This document shows positions 1-9,384 of a DNA stretch of 64,000 nucleotides, piece after piece (positions within the stretch are counted from its first letter, which is position 1; every line of letters starts with the position of its first letter). Source of the stretch: DAOMNN01 sp050486545 (GTDB taxonomy: Bacteria > Pseudomonadota > Gammaproteobacteria > Burkholderiales > Rhodocyclaceae). A model generated the notes under the pieces. It was not told where the DNA came from and did no database searches. It saw nothing but the letters and a program-made list of their open reading frames with translations. Location of the stretch: NCBI GenBank assembly GCA_050486545.1, contig JBJHDM010000002.1:56470-120469 (forward strand), read 5' to 3'. A program made the translations under genes and the position numbers.

Positions 1-273
1 CCGGACCTGGAGCGATTTCCGTGTCTCGGGCTGGCGTACGATGCGCTGCGTAGCGGAGGTGCGGCAGCGGCCGTGCTTAATGCCGCCAACGAGGAGGCTG
101 TCGCGGCATTTCTGGATGGAGGGCTCGGTTTCAGGCAGATCGTCGACGTCGTGCGTGCTTCACTGGAACAGGTCAACGGCTTGTCGGTCGAAACGATCGA
201 AGCGGTCCTGGAAGCCGATCTGCGCACCCGCGAGATCGCCCGCCGGGAAATCCAGACCAGAAGGCCCCGATGA
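1..273 (+). CDS. dxr: 1-deoxy-D-xylulose 5-phosphate reductoisomerase, C-terminal part
   Basis: The reading frame is open from the first base, so the gene starts outside the window. Only the last 90 codons are present. The residues LAYDALRSGGAAAAVLNAAN followed by EEAV are the characteristic helical C-terminal stretch of DXR, the second enzyme of the MEP isoprenoid pathway, which turns DXP into MEP using NADPH. The stop codon overlaps the rseP start (ATGA), and dxr just upstream of rseP is a common proteobacterial order. In E. coli uppS and cdsA lie between them, so here those two genes are elsewhere. The catalytic domain is not visible. Confidence 0.9.
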   Translation, partial: PDLERFPCLGLAYDALRSGGAAAAVLNAANEEAVAAFLDGGLGFRQIVDVVRASLEQVNGLSVETIEAVLEADLRTREIARREIQTRRPR

Positions 274-1637
274 ACCTGTTCGACTACCTGATTCCCTTCA
301 TTCTCGCGCTTGGCCTGCTCATCTTCGTGCATGAGTACGGTCACTACCGGGTTGCCCGCTGGTGCGGCGTGAAAGTGGTGCGTTTCTCGATCGGTTTCGG
401 CTATCCACTGATCAAGTGGAAGCAAGGCCAGGACCGGACCGAATGGGTCATCGCGGCCTTCCCGCTCGGTGGCTACGTCAAGATGCTCGATGAACGCGAA
501 GGGGCCGTTCCGGAGTCGGAGCTGGCACGTTCCTTCAATCGCCAGTCCGTCTGGCGACGTTTCGCGATTGTCGCGGCCGGTCCACTGGCGAACTTTCTGC
601 TTGCGATCGTCGTGTATTGGATGCTGTTCGCAACCGGGACCCAGGAGTTGCAGCCCCGGATTGCGTTGACCGGTGCGGCGGATACCGTTGCGGTTCAGGC
701 CGGAGTGCGGGACGGTGATCTCGTTACGCATATCGACGGTGAAGCCGTGCGTAGCTGGTCCGATCTGCGATGGATCCTGCTGCGCAAGGTCATCGACGGA
801 CGCGAGACCGTCCTCCAGGTGCGAACGGAGTCCAACATCGAGACCTTCCGGCAGATGAACTTTTCCGGCATCCGAGTCGATGGCGGCGATGTGGACCTGA
901 TCGAACTGGTCGGGCTGCGCCCCTGGCGGCCGGTCATCGAGCCCGTGGTCGGTCAGATCATGGGCGGCAGCGCAGCCGAGCGCGCGGGTCTTGTGACCGG
1001 AGACCGGTTCGTGACCCTGGCGGGCGAGCCGGTGTCGACCTGGACCGAACTGGTCGAACGGGTCCGGACCAGTCCCGGAGCGGCGCTTCCCGCAACGATC
1101 GAACGGGATGGACGAATCCTTGAGATGACGGTCGTCCCGGACGTGATCAGCGAGGGTGGGGAGCGATTCGGCCGGATCGGAATCTCGGTGGCCGAACCGA
1201 TGGGGGGGCACGTATCGATGTTTACCCTCGTGCGCTATGGTCCGATGGAAGGTCTTGCCAAGGCGATGGTCAAGACCTGGGATACGAGCGTCCTCACCCT
1301 CAAGATGATCGGGCGGATGATCACCGGCGACGTGTCGTGGAAGAACCTCTCCGGGCCGGTGACGATCGCCGACTATGCCGGGCAGACCGCAAAGCTCGGA
1401 TGGACCCACTACCTGGGGTTCGTCGCCCTGATCAGCATCAGCCTCGGCGTACTCAATCTGCTCCCCATCCCGGTGCTGGATGGCGGGCATTTACTGTATT
1501 ATACGATCGAGATCATAAAGGGCGGTCCGGTGTCGGAGCGCGTCATGGAGATCGGCCAGCAAGTCGGTCTGGTCGCCCTGGTGATGCTGATGGCATTCGC
1601 TTTCTACAACGATATCACGCGGCTATTTTCTGGTTGA
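270..1637 (+). CDS. rseP: RIP site-2 zinc metalloprotease RseP
   Basis: This inner-membrane protease makes the second, intramembrane cut in anti-sigma factor RseA and so releases sigma-E; it also clears leftover signal peptides. The 455-residue length is normal. The first membrane segment holds the zinc motif HEYGH at residues 21-25, and the C-terminal LDGG around residue 403 gives the third metal ligand, Asp404. Two PDZ domains lie between them (about 128-200 and 220-290), as in E. coli RseP. The final helix runs through about residues 430-450. Its ATG overlaps the dxr stop, and bamA follows after 7 bp, which fits co-expression of envelope stress and outer-membrane assembly functions. Confidence 0.95.
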   Translation: MNLFDYLIPFILALGLLIFVHEYGHYRVARWCGVKVVRFSIGFGYPLIKWKQGQDRTEWVIAAFPLGGYVKMLDEREGAVPESELARSFNRQSVWRRFAIVAAGPLANFLLAIVVYWMLFATGTQELQPRIALTGAADTVAVQAGVRDGDLVTHIDGEAVRSWSDLRWILLRKVIDGRETVLQVRTESNIETFRQMNFSGIRVDGGDVDLIELVGLRPWRPVIEPVVGQIMGGSAAERAGLVTGDRFVTLAGEPVSTWTELVERVRTSPGAALPATIERDGRILEMTVVPDVISEGGERFGRIGISVAEPMGGHVSMFTLVRYGPMEGLAKAMVKTWDTSVLTLKMIGRMITGDVSWKNLSGPVTIADYAGQTAKLGWTHYLGFVALISISLGVLNLLPIPVLDGGHLLYYTIEIIKGGPVSERVMEIGQQVGLVALVMLMAFAFYNDITRLFSG

Positions 1638-1644
1638 TACCTGG

Positions 1645-3960
1645 ATGAAACGGAAAATCCTGACCGGGCTGGTGACAGCCCTTTTTGTTGCTGCACCGGC
1701 GCTGGCGTTCGAATCGTTCGTTGTACGGGACATCCGGGTCGAGGGGATTCAGCGCACCGAGGCCGGAACCATCTTCAATTACCTGCCCGTGCGGGTGGGC
1801 GACACCTTCACCGAGCAACAGGCCGCCGACGCGGTTCGGGGGTTGTTCGCGACGGGCTTCTTCACCGATGTGCGGATCGAAGTCGAGGATGACGTGATCG
1901 TCGTGCTCGTCGACGAACGCCCTGCGATCGCGGACATCACCTTTGTCGGCATCAAGGAGTTCAGTGCGGATGCGCTCAAGGCCGGACTCAGGGAAGTCGG
2001 CCTGGCGGAGGCGCGGATCTTCGACCGCTCCCTCCTCGAGCGCGCGGAGCAGGAACTCAAACGCCAGTACCTGAGCCGGGGGAAGTACGGCGCCGAGATC
2101 GTCACCACGGTGACGCCGCTCGAGCGCAACCGGGTAGGGATCAACTTCACCGTGCATGAAGGCCGGGTCGCCAAAATCCGCGAGATCAACATCGTCGGCA
2201 ACGAGGAGTTTCGGGACAAGACGCTGTTGAACCTGTTCCAGCTTCGGACCCCGGGATGGCTGACGTGGTACACGAAGAACGACCAATATTCGCGTCAGAA
2301 GCTGGCGGCTGACCTGGAGAACCTTCGCTCCTGGTACCTTGATCGTGGCTATCTCGATTTCAACATCGATTCCACCCAGGTCTCGATCACGCCCGACAAG
2401 CAGGATATCTTTATCACGATCAACATTACGGAAGGCGAGCAATACACCGTGTCGGCGGTGCGCTTCGCCGGGGATCTGGTGCTGGACGAGGAGATCTACC
2501 AATCGCTGGTGACGATCAAGCCGGGCGACATCTTCTCGCGCGAGAAGCTTACGCAGACGACGACGGCCGTTACCGACCGGCTGGGTAACGAAGGCTATGC
2601 GTTCGCAAACGTCAATGCTGCGCCCGAAGTGGACAAGGAAAAGAACGAAGTCGCGTTCACGATCTTCGTCGACCCCGGGCGCCGGGTGTATGTCCGGCGG
2701 ATCAACGTCGGCGGCAACGTGAAGACCCGCGACGAAGTCGTTCGCCGCGAAATGCGCCAGATGGAAGGGGCGTGGTACGACGCGGAGAAGATCAATCGCT
2801 CGCGTTCGCGTGTGGACCGGCTCGGCTACTTCGACGAAGTGAGTGTACAGACCCCGGCCGTACCCGGCACCACCGACCAGGTCGACGTGAATCTCACGGT
2901 CAAGGAGCGTCGCACCGGAAACCTGATGCTGGGTGCGGGCTTCTCGAGTTCCGAGAAGGTCGTGCTCAGCGGCTCGGTCTCGCAGGAGAACCTGTTCGGA
3001 AGCGGCAAGGCGCTTTCGCTCGACCTGAATACCAGCAAGTCCGGGCGGACGCTCGGACTGTCGTTCACCGACCCGTACTACACGGTCGATGGCGTCAGCT
3101 TCGGCTACGACGTCTATCACCGGACCTATGATCCCTCGCGGGTCTCGTCGATTTCGCGCTACAAGCAGGTGTCGACCGGAGGGGGCCTGAGGATCGGCTA
3201 TCCGATCGCCGAGGAAGACCGGATCAATTTCGGTCTCGCCATCGACCGCACGCAGATCACGACATTTGCGGACAGCCCGAAACAGTACAAGGACTTCTGC
3301 ATCGACTATAGCTGCAGCGGCAGCGATCCTGCCAACGGCATCGGAAAGGTGACGGTGAACAGCCTCGTCGCAACCGCCGGCTGGGCGCGCGACAGTCGCG
3401 ACAGCTTCATCTACCCGCGGGCGGGGGTCTACCAGCGGGCGTTCGCCGAGGTCGCGATTCCTCCGGGCAAGCTCAAGTACTCGAAGCTGAGCTACCAGTA
3501 CCAGCACTGGTTCCCGATCGGACGCGACCAGGCCCTGATGCTCAATGCCGACCTCGGTTGGGCCAAGGGCCACGGCGGCAAGCCGATGCCGTTCTACAAG
3601 AACTTCTACGTCGGCGGTATCGGGTCCGTTCGCGGCTTCGAGCAGGGTACAATCGGCCCGAAGGAAGACGGCGAGTCGATCGGCGGCACCCGTCAGATCG
3701 TCGCGAACGCGGAGTATTATTTCCCGCTTCCCGGCACGGGGCTGGATCGCTCGTTCAGGGTGTCGTGGTTCGTGGATGCCGGCTACGTCTGGGGTGAAGG
3801 CGCGAAGGTCAATTTCAGCGATGTGCGTTACAGTACCGGCATTGGTTTCGCCTGGAGTTCGCCCATCGGACCGCTTAAGTTCAGTCTCGGCTACCCGTTG
3901 AAGAAAGATTCCGACGACGATGTTCAGCGGTTCCAGTTCCAGTTGGGTACCGTATTCTGA
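1645..3960 (+). CDS. bamA: Outer membrane protein assembly factor BamA
   Basis: BamA is the core of the BAM complex that folds and inserts beta-barrel proteins into the outer membrane. The 771-residue product starts with a Sec signal peptide (MKRKILTGLVTALFVAAPALA). Five POTRA repeats follow to about residue 420; the first begins FVVRDIRVEGIQRTEAGTIF. The remainder is the 16-strand barrel, whose loop 6 carries the invariant VRGF motif (GSVRGFEQGTIGP, near residue 660). The protein ends in Phe, as the barrel signal requires. It is flanked by rseP and the periplasmic chaperone gene skp, the standard order. Confidence 0.97.
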   Translation: MKRKILTGLVTALFVAAPALAFESFVVRDIRVEGIQRTEAGTIFNYLPVRVGDTFTEQQAADAVRGLFATGFFTDVRIEVEDDVIVVLVDERPAIADITFVGIKEFSADALKAGLREVGLAEARIFDRSLLERAEQELKRQYLSRGKYGAEIVTTVTPLERNRVGINFTVHEGRVAKIREINIVGNEEFRDKTLLNLFQLRTPGWLTWYTKNDQYSRQKLAADLENLRSWYLDRGYLDFNIDSTQVSITPDKQDIFITINITEGEQYTVSAVRFAGDLVLDEEIYQSLVTIKPGDIFSREKLTQTTTAVTDRLGNEGYAFANVNAAPEVDKEKNEVAFTIFVDPGRRVYVRRINVGGNVKTRDEVVRREMRQMEGAWYDAEKINRSRSRVDRLGYFDEVSVQTPAVPGTTDQVDVNLTVKERRTGNLMLGAGFSSSEKVVLSGSVSQENLFGSGKALSLDLNTSKSGRTLGLSFTDPYYTVDGVSFGYDVYHRTYDPSRVSSISRYKQVSTGGGLRIGYPIAEEDRINFGLAIDRTQITTFADSPKQYKDFCIDYSCSGSDPANGIGKVTVNSLVATAGWARDSRDSFIYPRAGVYQRAFAEVAIPPGKLKYSKLSYQYQHWFPIGRDQALMLNADLGWAKGHGGKPMPFYKNFYVGGIGSVRGFEQGTIGPKEDGESIGGTRQIVANAEYYFPLPGTGLDRSFRVSWFVDAGYVWGEGAKVNFSDVRYSTGIGFAWSSPIGPLKFSLGYPLKKDSDDDVQRFQFQLGTVF

Positions 3961-3993
3961 TTGGCGCCGTGCCAGGTAATTTCGGAGGTTTAA

Positions 3994-4497
3994 GTGAGAG
4001 CAAGTCTGTATTCCGTTCTGGTCGCCGTAGTGCTCGGGATGGCCAGCCAGTCGGCGTTTGCGCAGGCCAAGGTCGGATTCGTCGATTCGGATCGACTGAT
4101 GCGTGAGGCGGCGCCTGCGGTACGCGCCCAGCAGCGCCTGGAGAAGGAATTCGAGCGGCGCGACCAGGAACTGCAGCGCATCGCGCGGGAACTGCAGGCG
4201 ATGCAGGAGGATCTCGAGCGCAACGCGCTGACCATGGCCGAGACCGAGCGCCGCAACAAGGAGCGTGAGTTCAACGATCTGAATCGCGATTTCCAGCGCA
4301 AGCAACGCGAGTTTCGCGAGGATCTGAACCAGCGCCGCAACGAGGAACTGGCGATGGTGCTGGACCGCGCAAACAGTGCCATCAAGCAGATTGCCGAAGC
4401 GGAAAAATACGACGTGATCCTTCAGGAAGCGGTGTACGCCAGTCCCGGTATCGACATTACCGACAAGGTCATCAAGCTGTTGGGCGAGAGCCGCTGA
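3994..4497 (+). CDS. skp: OmpH/Skp family periplasmic chaperone
   Basis: Skp holds unfolded outer-membrane proteins in the periplasm on their way to BamA. The 167-residue product has a signal peptide of about 22 residues ending SAFA and then QAKVGFVDSDRLMREAAPAV, the usual Skp beginning. The central part (about residues 45-125) is rich in Glu, Arg and Gln and would form the coiled-coil tentacles. The end, YDVILQEAVYASPGIDITDK, is the conserved C-terminal strand. The start is GTG at 3994 with a good GGAGG about 5 nt upstream. Confidence 0.92.
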   Translation: MRASLYSVLVAVVLGMASQSAFAQAKVGFVDSDRLMREAAPAVRAQQRLEKEFERRDQELQRIARELQAMQEDLERNALTMAETERRNKEREFNDLNRDFQRKQREFREDLNQRRNEELAMVLDRANSAIKQIAEAEKYDVILQEAVYASPGIDITDKVIKLLGESR

Positions 4498-4507
4498 CCG
4501 GTGGCGC

Positions 4508-5530
4508 ATGGTTCGGCTGGATGAACTCGTCGCCCGTCTCGGGGGCGAACTGGTGGGCGACGGCTCCATCGCGGTACGTCGCGTAGCGACGCTGGAACGT
4601 GCCGGACCGGAAGATCTTGCCTTCCTGTCGAATCCCCGCTACACGGCGCAACTGGGGGGCTCCAGGGCGGGAGCCGTGATCGTTTCTACGGCGATGCGCG
4701 ATCGGACCGACCTTCCCCGCATCGTTGTCGACGATCCCTACCTGTACTTCGCACGGGTGGCACAATGGTTCCATCCGCCCGAGATGCCTGCCGTCGGCGT
4801 CGACCTCAGCGCGCGCATCGAATCGGCCATTCCGGAGACCACCGTGGTCGGTCCCGGTGCTTCGATCGGGCCGGACGTGATCCTTGGCGATCATGTCGTG
4901 GTCGGACCTGGCTGCCATGTCGGGCGCGGGTGCCGGATCGGTGGGGGAACGCGGCTCCATGCGAACGTGACGATCTACCATGACTGCGTCGTCGGACAGA
5001 ACGGCATCCTCCATTCGGGGGCCGTGATCGGTTCCGACGGGTTCGGATTCGCGCGCGAGCGGGATGGCTCCTGGGTCAAGATTCCGCAGATCGGACGTGT
5101 AGTGCTCGGGGACGATGTCGAAGTGGGTGCCAATACCACGATCGACCGCGGGGCACTCGAAGATACGGTGATCGGGAATGGAGTGAAGCTCGACAACCAG
5201 ATTCAGATCGCGCACAACGTGCGCATCGGTGACCGGACCGCAATCGCGGGTTGTGTCGGCATCGCAGGCAGCACGACGATCGGTGCGCGTTGCATGATCG
5301 GCGGCCAGGCCGGGATCATCGGGCACCTCCAGATCGCCGACGACGTGGTGATCTCGGCGGGAACACTGGTGACCAAGTCCGTTCGCAAGGCGGGGGTCTA
5401 TACCGCCAACCTTCCACTGCAGGGGCATGCGGAGTGGGCGAAGAACTTTGCCCACCTGCGACACCTGGATACCCTCAACGATAGAATACGGCGACTCGAG
5501 GAACTTCTCGAAGGCCGAGAACAGGGCTGA
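4508..5530 (+). CDS. lpxD: UDP-3-O-(3-hydroxyacyl)glucosamine N-acyltransferase LpxD
   Basis: LpxD adds the second 3-hydroxyacyl chain, from acyl-ACP, in lipid A synthesis. The 340-residue length matches the family. The N-terminal uridine-binding domain (about 1-100) is followed by many hexapeptide repeats of the left-handed beta helix from about 100 to 300 (for example VVGPGA, VILGDH, RIGGGT). The catalytic His is His236 in IQIAHNVRIGD. The C-terminal helix (about 310-340) completes the ACP-binding surface. It lies 10 bp after skp and 5 bp before fabZ. Confidence 0.96.
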   Translation: MVRLDELVARLGGELVGDGSIAVRRVATLERAGPEDLAFLSNPRYTAQLGGSRAGAVIVSTAMRDRTDLPRIVVDDPYLYFARVAQWFHPPEMPAVGVDLSARIESAIPETTVVGPGASIGPDVILGDHVVVGPGCHVGRGCRIGGGTRLHANVTIYHDCVVGQNGILHSGAVIGSDGFGFARERDGSWVKIPQIGRVVLGDDVEVGANTTIDRGALEDTVIGNGVKLDNQIQIAHNVRIGDRTAIAGCVGIAGSTTIGARCMIGGQAGIIGHLQIADDVVISAGTLVTKSVRKAGVYTANLPLQGHAEWAKNFAHLRHLDTLNDRIRRLEELLEGREQG

Positions 5531-5535
5531 GAATC

Positions 5536-5970
5536 ATGGACATCAACGAAATCCTGCACTACCTTCCGCACCGATACCCCTTTCTGCTGGTCGATCGGGT
5601 GCTCGAGATCGAGGAAGGCAAGCGCATCCTGGCCCTGAAGAACGTCACGATGAACGAGCCCTTCTTTCCGGGACATTTCCCCGGTCATCCGGTCATGCCG
5701 GGGGTATTGATCGTCGAGGCGATGGCACAGGCGGCAGCGCTGCTGTCATTCAAGACGATGGGTGTCAAGCCTGACGAGAGTTCCGTGGTCCTGTTCGCCG
5801 GCATCGACAAGGCACGCTTCAAGCGCCAGGTGCTTCCTGGCGACCAGTTGATGTTCGACGTCGAGATCCTGCAAGGGAAACGCAACATCTACAAGTATCG
5901 CGGGGTGGCCCGCGTCGGCGATCAGGTCGCTGCGGAAGCTGAACTGATGTGTGCGCTCAAAGACAAATGA
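5536..5970 (+). CDS. fabZ: 3-hydroxyacyl-[ACP] dehydratase FabZ
   Basis: FabZ dehydrates 3-hydroxyacyl-ACP in fatty-acid elongation and so competes with LpxA and LpxD for the same pool, which explains its place among the lpx genes. The 144-residue hot-dog protein contains the family signature FFPGHFPGHPVMPGVLIVEA. Catalytic His47 and Glu61 are 14 residues apart, the same spacing as in E. coli FabZ. The stop codon overlaps the start of lpxA (ATGA at 5967-5970), indicating translational coupling. Confidence 0.96.
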   Translation: MDINEILHYLPHRYPFLLVDRVLEIEEGKRILALKNVTMNEPFFPGHFPGHPVMPGVLIVEAMAQAAALLSFKTMGVKPDESSVVLFAGIDKARFKRQVLPGDQLMFDVEILQGKRNIYKYRGVARVGDQVAAEAELMCALKDK

Positions 5971-6740
5971 TGATCCACCCGACCGCCATCGTTCATCCAG
6001 GCGCCCGGCTTGGAGCCGACGTTGAAGTTGGACCCTATTCGATCATCGGCGAACATGTCGAGATCGGAGATCGCACGTTCGTCGGCCCGCATGTCGTCAT
6101 CGAAGGCCATACACGGATCGGCTGCGACAACCGGATCTATCCGTTCTGTTCGATCGGCGCCGCGCCGCAGGACAAAAAGTACGACAACGAACCGACCCGG
6201 CTCGAAATCGGTGATCGCAACACGATTCGCGAGTACTGCTCGTTCAACGTAGGAACCAGCCAGGACATCGGGGTCACGCGGATCGGCAACGACAACTGGT
6301 TCATGGCTTACGTCCATATTGCCCACGACTGCCAGGTGGGCGACCAGACGATTTTTGCCAACAATGCAACGCTTGCCGGCCATGTCGAGGTCGGCGATTG
6401 GGCCATTCTCGGGGGATTTACCGGCGTCCATCAGTTCGTGCGGGTCGGTGCGCACAGTTTTTGCGGGGTCGGTACCGTCCTGCTGCAGGACCTTCCGCCC
6501 TTCGTCACGGTTGCCGGCAATCCTGCCAAACCACATGGGATCAACAGCGAAGGGTTGCGTCGGCGCGGCTATTCCGTCGATGGAATCGCGGCCATCAAGA
6601 AGGCCTACCGGACGCTGTATCGATCGGGACTGTCGCTCGACGAGGCACGCAATCGTATCAATGAACTTGCGATCGCACATCCCGAGGTCGTCGCATTCAA
6701 GGAATTCATTTCGGTTTCCAGTCGAGGCCTCGTCCGCTGA
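5967..6740 (+). CDS. lpxA: Acyl-[ACP]-UDP-N-acetylglucosamine O-acyltransferase LpxA
   Basis: LpxA performs the first, reversible acylation of UDP-GlcNAc in lipid A synthesis. From the ATG at 5967 it has 257 residues and starts MMIHPTAIVHPGARLGADV. An in-frame ATG at 5949 lies inside fabZ and would add six unconserved residues, so it was not used; the ATG at 5970 is an equally possible start. Hexapeptide repeats fill residues 5-190. The catalytic His is in YVHIAHDC (His120, equivalent to E. coli His125). The C-terminal helical domain follows. Confidence 0.96.
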   Translation: MMIHPTAIVHPGARLGADVEVGPYSIIGEHVEIGDRTFVGPHVVIEGHTRIGCDNRIYPFCSIGAAPQDKKYDNEPTRLEIGDRNTIREYCSFNVGTSQDIGVTRIGNDNWFMAYVHIAHDCQVGDQTIFANNATLAGHVEVGDWAILGGFTGVHQFVRVGAHSFCGVGTVLLQDLPPFVTVAGNPAKPHGINSEGLRRRGYSVDGIAAIKKAYRTLYRSGLSLDEARNRINELAIAHPEVVAFKEFISVSSRGLVR

Positions 6741-6752
6741 GGGGGTGCCGTC

Positions 6753-7895
6753 TTGGCAACACGTATCGCCATGGTGGCGGGGGAGACGTCGGGCGACCTC
6801 CTTGCCAGCCACCTTATCCGGGCACTTCGCCACAAGCTGCCCGATGCCGAGTTCTTCGGCATCGGCGGCCCCAAGATGGAGGCGACGGGTTTCGAGGCGT
6901 GGTGGCATAGCGAGCGGCTCGCCGTGCACGGTTACGTCGATGCCCTCAAGCGCTATCGCGAGCTTTCCGGAATCCGCCGATCCCTGCTGGCAAGGCTCGA
7001 ACGCCATCGTCCCGACGTGTTCATCGGAGTCGATGCCCCGGATTTCAACCTCTGGCTGGAAGGCAGGTTGAAGTCCGGCGGGACGCCGACAATCCATTTC
7101 GTCAGTCCGTCGATCTGGGCTTGGCGAGGAGGGCGCATCAAGCGTATCGGGCGATCGGTCTCGCACATGCTATGCCTGTTTCCATTCGAGTCCGAACTTT
7201 ACGAACAGGCGGGAATACGGGTCAGCTACGTAGGTCATCCCCTTGCGGATGTCTTTCCGCTACACCCCGATCGCTCGGCTGCGCGCGAACGGCTGCATCT
7301 GCGCGACGACGCAACAGTGATCGCCATGCTGCCGGGGAGTCGGGAATCCGAGGTACGCAACCTGGCCCCCGGTTTCATCGAAACCGCGCGCCTGCTTGCA
7401 CAACGACATCCGCGTATCCAGGTCCTCGTGCCGTTGGCGACACGTGAGACCCGAAGCTTGTTCGAGCAGGCGCTCCATGACGCGGGGGCGATCGAGCTAC
7501 CCCTCCGGATCCTCTTCGGCCATGCTGTCGATGCGATGACGGCAGCCGATGTCGTGCTCGTGGCCAGCGGTACGGCGAGCCTGGAGGCCGCCTTGCTGAA
7601 ACGCCCGATGGTGATCAGCTACCGGACCGGCCAATGGCAATATCGGTTGATGAAGCGGTTGGCCTATCTTCCCTGGGTCGGTCTGCCGAATATCCTGTGC
7701 AACGACAGCGTCGTTCCCGAGTTGCTCCAGGATGAGGCGACGCCGCACGCCCTGGCCGATGCACTGGACCGCTGGCTGGTCGATGCGCACGCGAGATCGA
7801 CACTCGTCGATCGCTTTACGGATCTGCATCTTGCATTGCGCCAGAACACCGCCGAGAAGGCTGCCGATGCCATCCTGCCGTATCTGATGCGGTAG
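6753..7895 (+). CDS. lpxB: Lipid-A-disaccharide synthase LpxB
   Basis: LpxB joins UDP-2,3-diacylglucosamine and lipid X into the lipid A disaccharide at the inner face of the membrane. The 380-residue glycosyltransferase (GT-B, family GT19) opens with IAMVAGETSGDLLAS, the family signature. It also has FFGIGGPKM, SPSIWAWRGGRIKRI and LPGSRESEV in order. The start is a TTG at 6753; the first ATG, at 6771, would remove part of the first beta strand, so the TTG is preferred. It lies 12 bp after lpxA. Confidence 0.94.
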   Translation: MATRIAMVAGETSGDLLASHLIRALRHKLPDAEFFGIGGPKMEATGFEAWWHSERLAVHGYVDALKRYRELSGIRRSLLARLERHRPDVFIGVDAPDFNLWLEGRLKSGGTPTIHFVSPSIWAWRGGRIKRIGRSVSHMLCLFPFESELYEQAGIRVSYVGHPLADVFPLHPDRSAARERLHLRDDATVIAMLPGSRESEVRNLAPGFIETARLLAQRHPRIQVLVPLATRETRSLFEQALHDAGAIELPLRILFGHAVDAMTAADVVLVASGTASLEAALLKRPMVISYRTGQWQYRLMKRLAYLPWVGLPNILCNDSVVPELLQDEATPHALADALDRWLVDAHARSTLVDRFTDLHLALRQNTAEKAADAILPYLMR

Positions 7896-7911
7896 GGGGC
7901 GGGGAGGCCTG

Positions 7912-8517
7912 ATGACATCGACCGACGAACTTGGACCGATGGTCTGCGGGGTGGATGAAGCCGGGAGAGGTCCGCTTTGCGGACCCGTGGTAGCAGCCGC
8001 CGTCATCCTCGATCCGAAGAGCCCAATCCCGGGACTGAACGACTCCAAGAAGCTCACGGCCCGCACCCGTGAGCGGCTTGCCCTGGCCATCCGCCAGCAC
8101 GCCCTGGCATGGGCGGTGGCGGAGGCTTCACCCGAGGAGATCGATCGTCTCAACATTCTCCATGCCACGATGCTGGCCATGACCCGCGCGGTCGAAGCAT
8201 TGACACTGCAGCCGGAACTGGTCAGGGTTGACGGCAACCGTTGTCCACCGCTCCGTGTCCCGGTCGAAGCCGTCGTGAAAGGGGATGCCACGGTCCCGGC
8301 CATCGCTGCGGCATCGATTCTCGCCAAGACAGTCCGGGATGCCTGGATGATCGAACTCGATCACGAGTATCCCGCATATGGGTTCGCGAAGCACAAGGGG
8401 TACCCGACAGCCGATCATCTGATCGCAATGCGTGAACACGGGGTGATCCCTTGTTACCGCAGGAGCTTTGCGCCGGTGCGCATTCTGCTCGAAAACGACG
8501 AAGCGGGAATACGATGA
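7912..8517 (+). CDS. rnhB: Ribonuclease HII
   Basis: RNase HII nicks RNA in RNA/DNA hybrids and starts removal of single ribonucleotides from DNA. The 201-residue product has the signature CGVDEAGRGPLCGPVVAAAV with catalytic Asp15-Glu16. Further motifs are NDSKKLTARTRE and DWMIE-like VRDAWMIELDHEYPAYGF near the C-terminus. A strong GGGGAGG lies just before the ATG. In E. coli rnhB is followed by dnaE; here the next gene is a TrmH-type methyltransferase overlapping by 4 bp. Confidence 0.95.
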   Translation: MTSTDELGPMVCGVDEAGRGPLCGPVVAAAVILDPKSPIPGLNDSKKLTARTRERLALAIRQHALAWAVAEASPEEIDRLNILHATMLAMTRAVEALTLQPELVRVDGNRCPPLRVPVEAVVKGDATVPAIAAASILAKTVRDAWMIELDHEYPAYGFAKHKGYPTADHLIAMREHGVIPCYRRSFAPVRILLENDEAGIR

Positions 8518-9326
8518 AGTCCGTCACCTCACGTAGCAATCCACTCGTCAAGCGCCTGCAGGCGCTGGCAGGTTCGTCACGGGACCGGCGCAAGCTCAAC
8601 CAGACACTGCTCGACGGATTGCACCTTGTCGAAACGGCGCTCGAGAACGACTTCGTACTGCGCGAGGTCATTGTGAGCGATCAGGGACTGCAGCGTGACG
8701 AAATCCGTTCGTTCCTGTCCGATCGGACGGAACTCGACCTGACCCACGTTCCGAATGGGTTGTTCGCGCAGATCAGTCCGGTGGAATCTCCCTCCGGCCT
8801 GCTCGCGGTCATCGACCTTCCCGATCCGCCCGTCGATCGATTGTTCACCGACTCCCTGGTGGTGCTCGATCACATCCAGGATCCGGGAAATGTCGGCACG
8901 ATCATCCGGACGGCCGCGGCGGTCGGCATGCAGGACGTGTTGCTTACGCCTGGCTGTGCCCACCCATGGTCGCCACGCGCCCTGCGTGCCGGAATGGGCG
9001 GGCAGTTCGCGCTCCGGCTGCACGAGCACGTGGATGTGGAGGGCCGCCTGAAGGGCTATCCCGGCCAGATTCTCGCCACCGCGCTTTGTGGCTGGGCCAG
9101 GCCGCTCTATGACTACGACCTGCGGGGGCCGGTCGCATGGTTGTTCGGCGGTGAAGGCGAAGGACTCACCGACGAGATGATCGAGCTGTCGACGGGAGTC
9201 GTACTGATTCCGATGACGGGGGGCGTCGAATCCCTGAACGTCGCCGCTGCGGCGGCCGTTTCGCTGTACGAACAGTTCCGGCAGCATTGCATGACCGACG
9301 TTCGCTGGAGCCGGCACGAGTCCTGA
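8514..9326 (+). CDS. TrmH/SpoU family RNA 2'-O-ribose methyltransferase
   Basis: This is a 270-residue SPOUT-class enzyme expected to methylate a ribose 2'-hydroxyl in rRNA or tRNA with S-adenosylmethionine. The N-terminal part (VTSRSNPLVKRLQAL, about 1-95) is the RNA-binding substrate domain seen in RlmB-like proteins. The knotted catalytic domain holds motif 1 LDHIQDPGNVGTIIRTAAAVG, motif 2 VAWLFGGEGEGL and motif 3 ESLNVAAAAAVSLYE. The ATG at 8514 overlaps the rnhB stop (ATGA). An upstream in-frame ATG at 8451 would sit inside rnhB. The exact target nucleotide cannot be read from the sequence. Confidence 0.88.
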   Translation: MKSVTSRSNPLVKRLQALAGSSRDRRKLNQTLLDGLHLVETALENDFVLREVIVSDQGLQRDEIRSFLSDRTELDLTHVPNGLFAQISPVESPSGLLAVIDLPDPPVDRLFTDSLVVLDHIQDPGNVGTIIRTAAAVGMQDVLLTPGCAHPWSPRALRAGMGGQFALRLHEHVDVEGRLKGYPGQILATALCGWARPLYDYDLRGPVAWLFGGEGEGLTDEMIELSTGVVLIPMTGGVESLNVAAAAAVSLYEQFRQHCMTDVRWSRHES

Positions 9327-9334
9327 CTTTCGCT

Positions 9335-9360
9335 TCCCCACTGCGGGGATCCGGACTTTT
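9335..9360 (+). terminator. Weak candidate terminator after the envelope gene cluster
   Basis: A short GC hairpin (TCCCC, five-base loop, GGGGA at 9335-9349) is followed within 8 nt by four T residues at 9357-9360. It lies just after the methyltransferase stop codon and before the next operon. The stem is short and the T run is brief and displaced, so this may be only an intergenic hairpin. Confidence 0.25.
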
Positions 9361-9384
9361 CAAGGGTGAAGCGGCAGGGCCATA

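Noticed and set aside
1615..4569. A 984-codon open frame on the minus strand opposite bamA and skp.
   Set aside because: It mirrors the codon pattern of well-recognised genes in GC-rich DNA and its product resembles no protein; a shadow frame.
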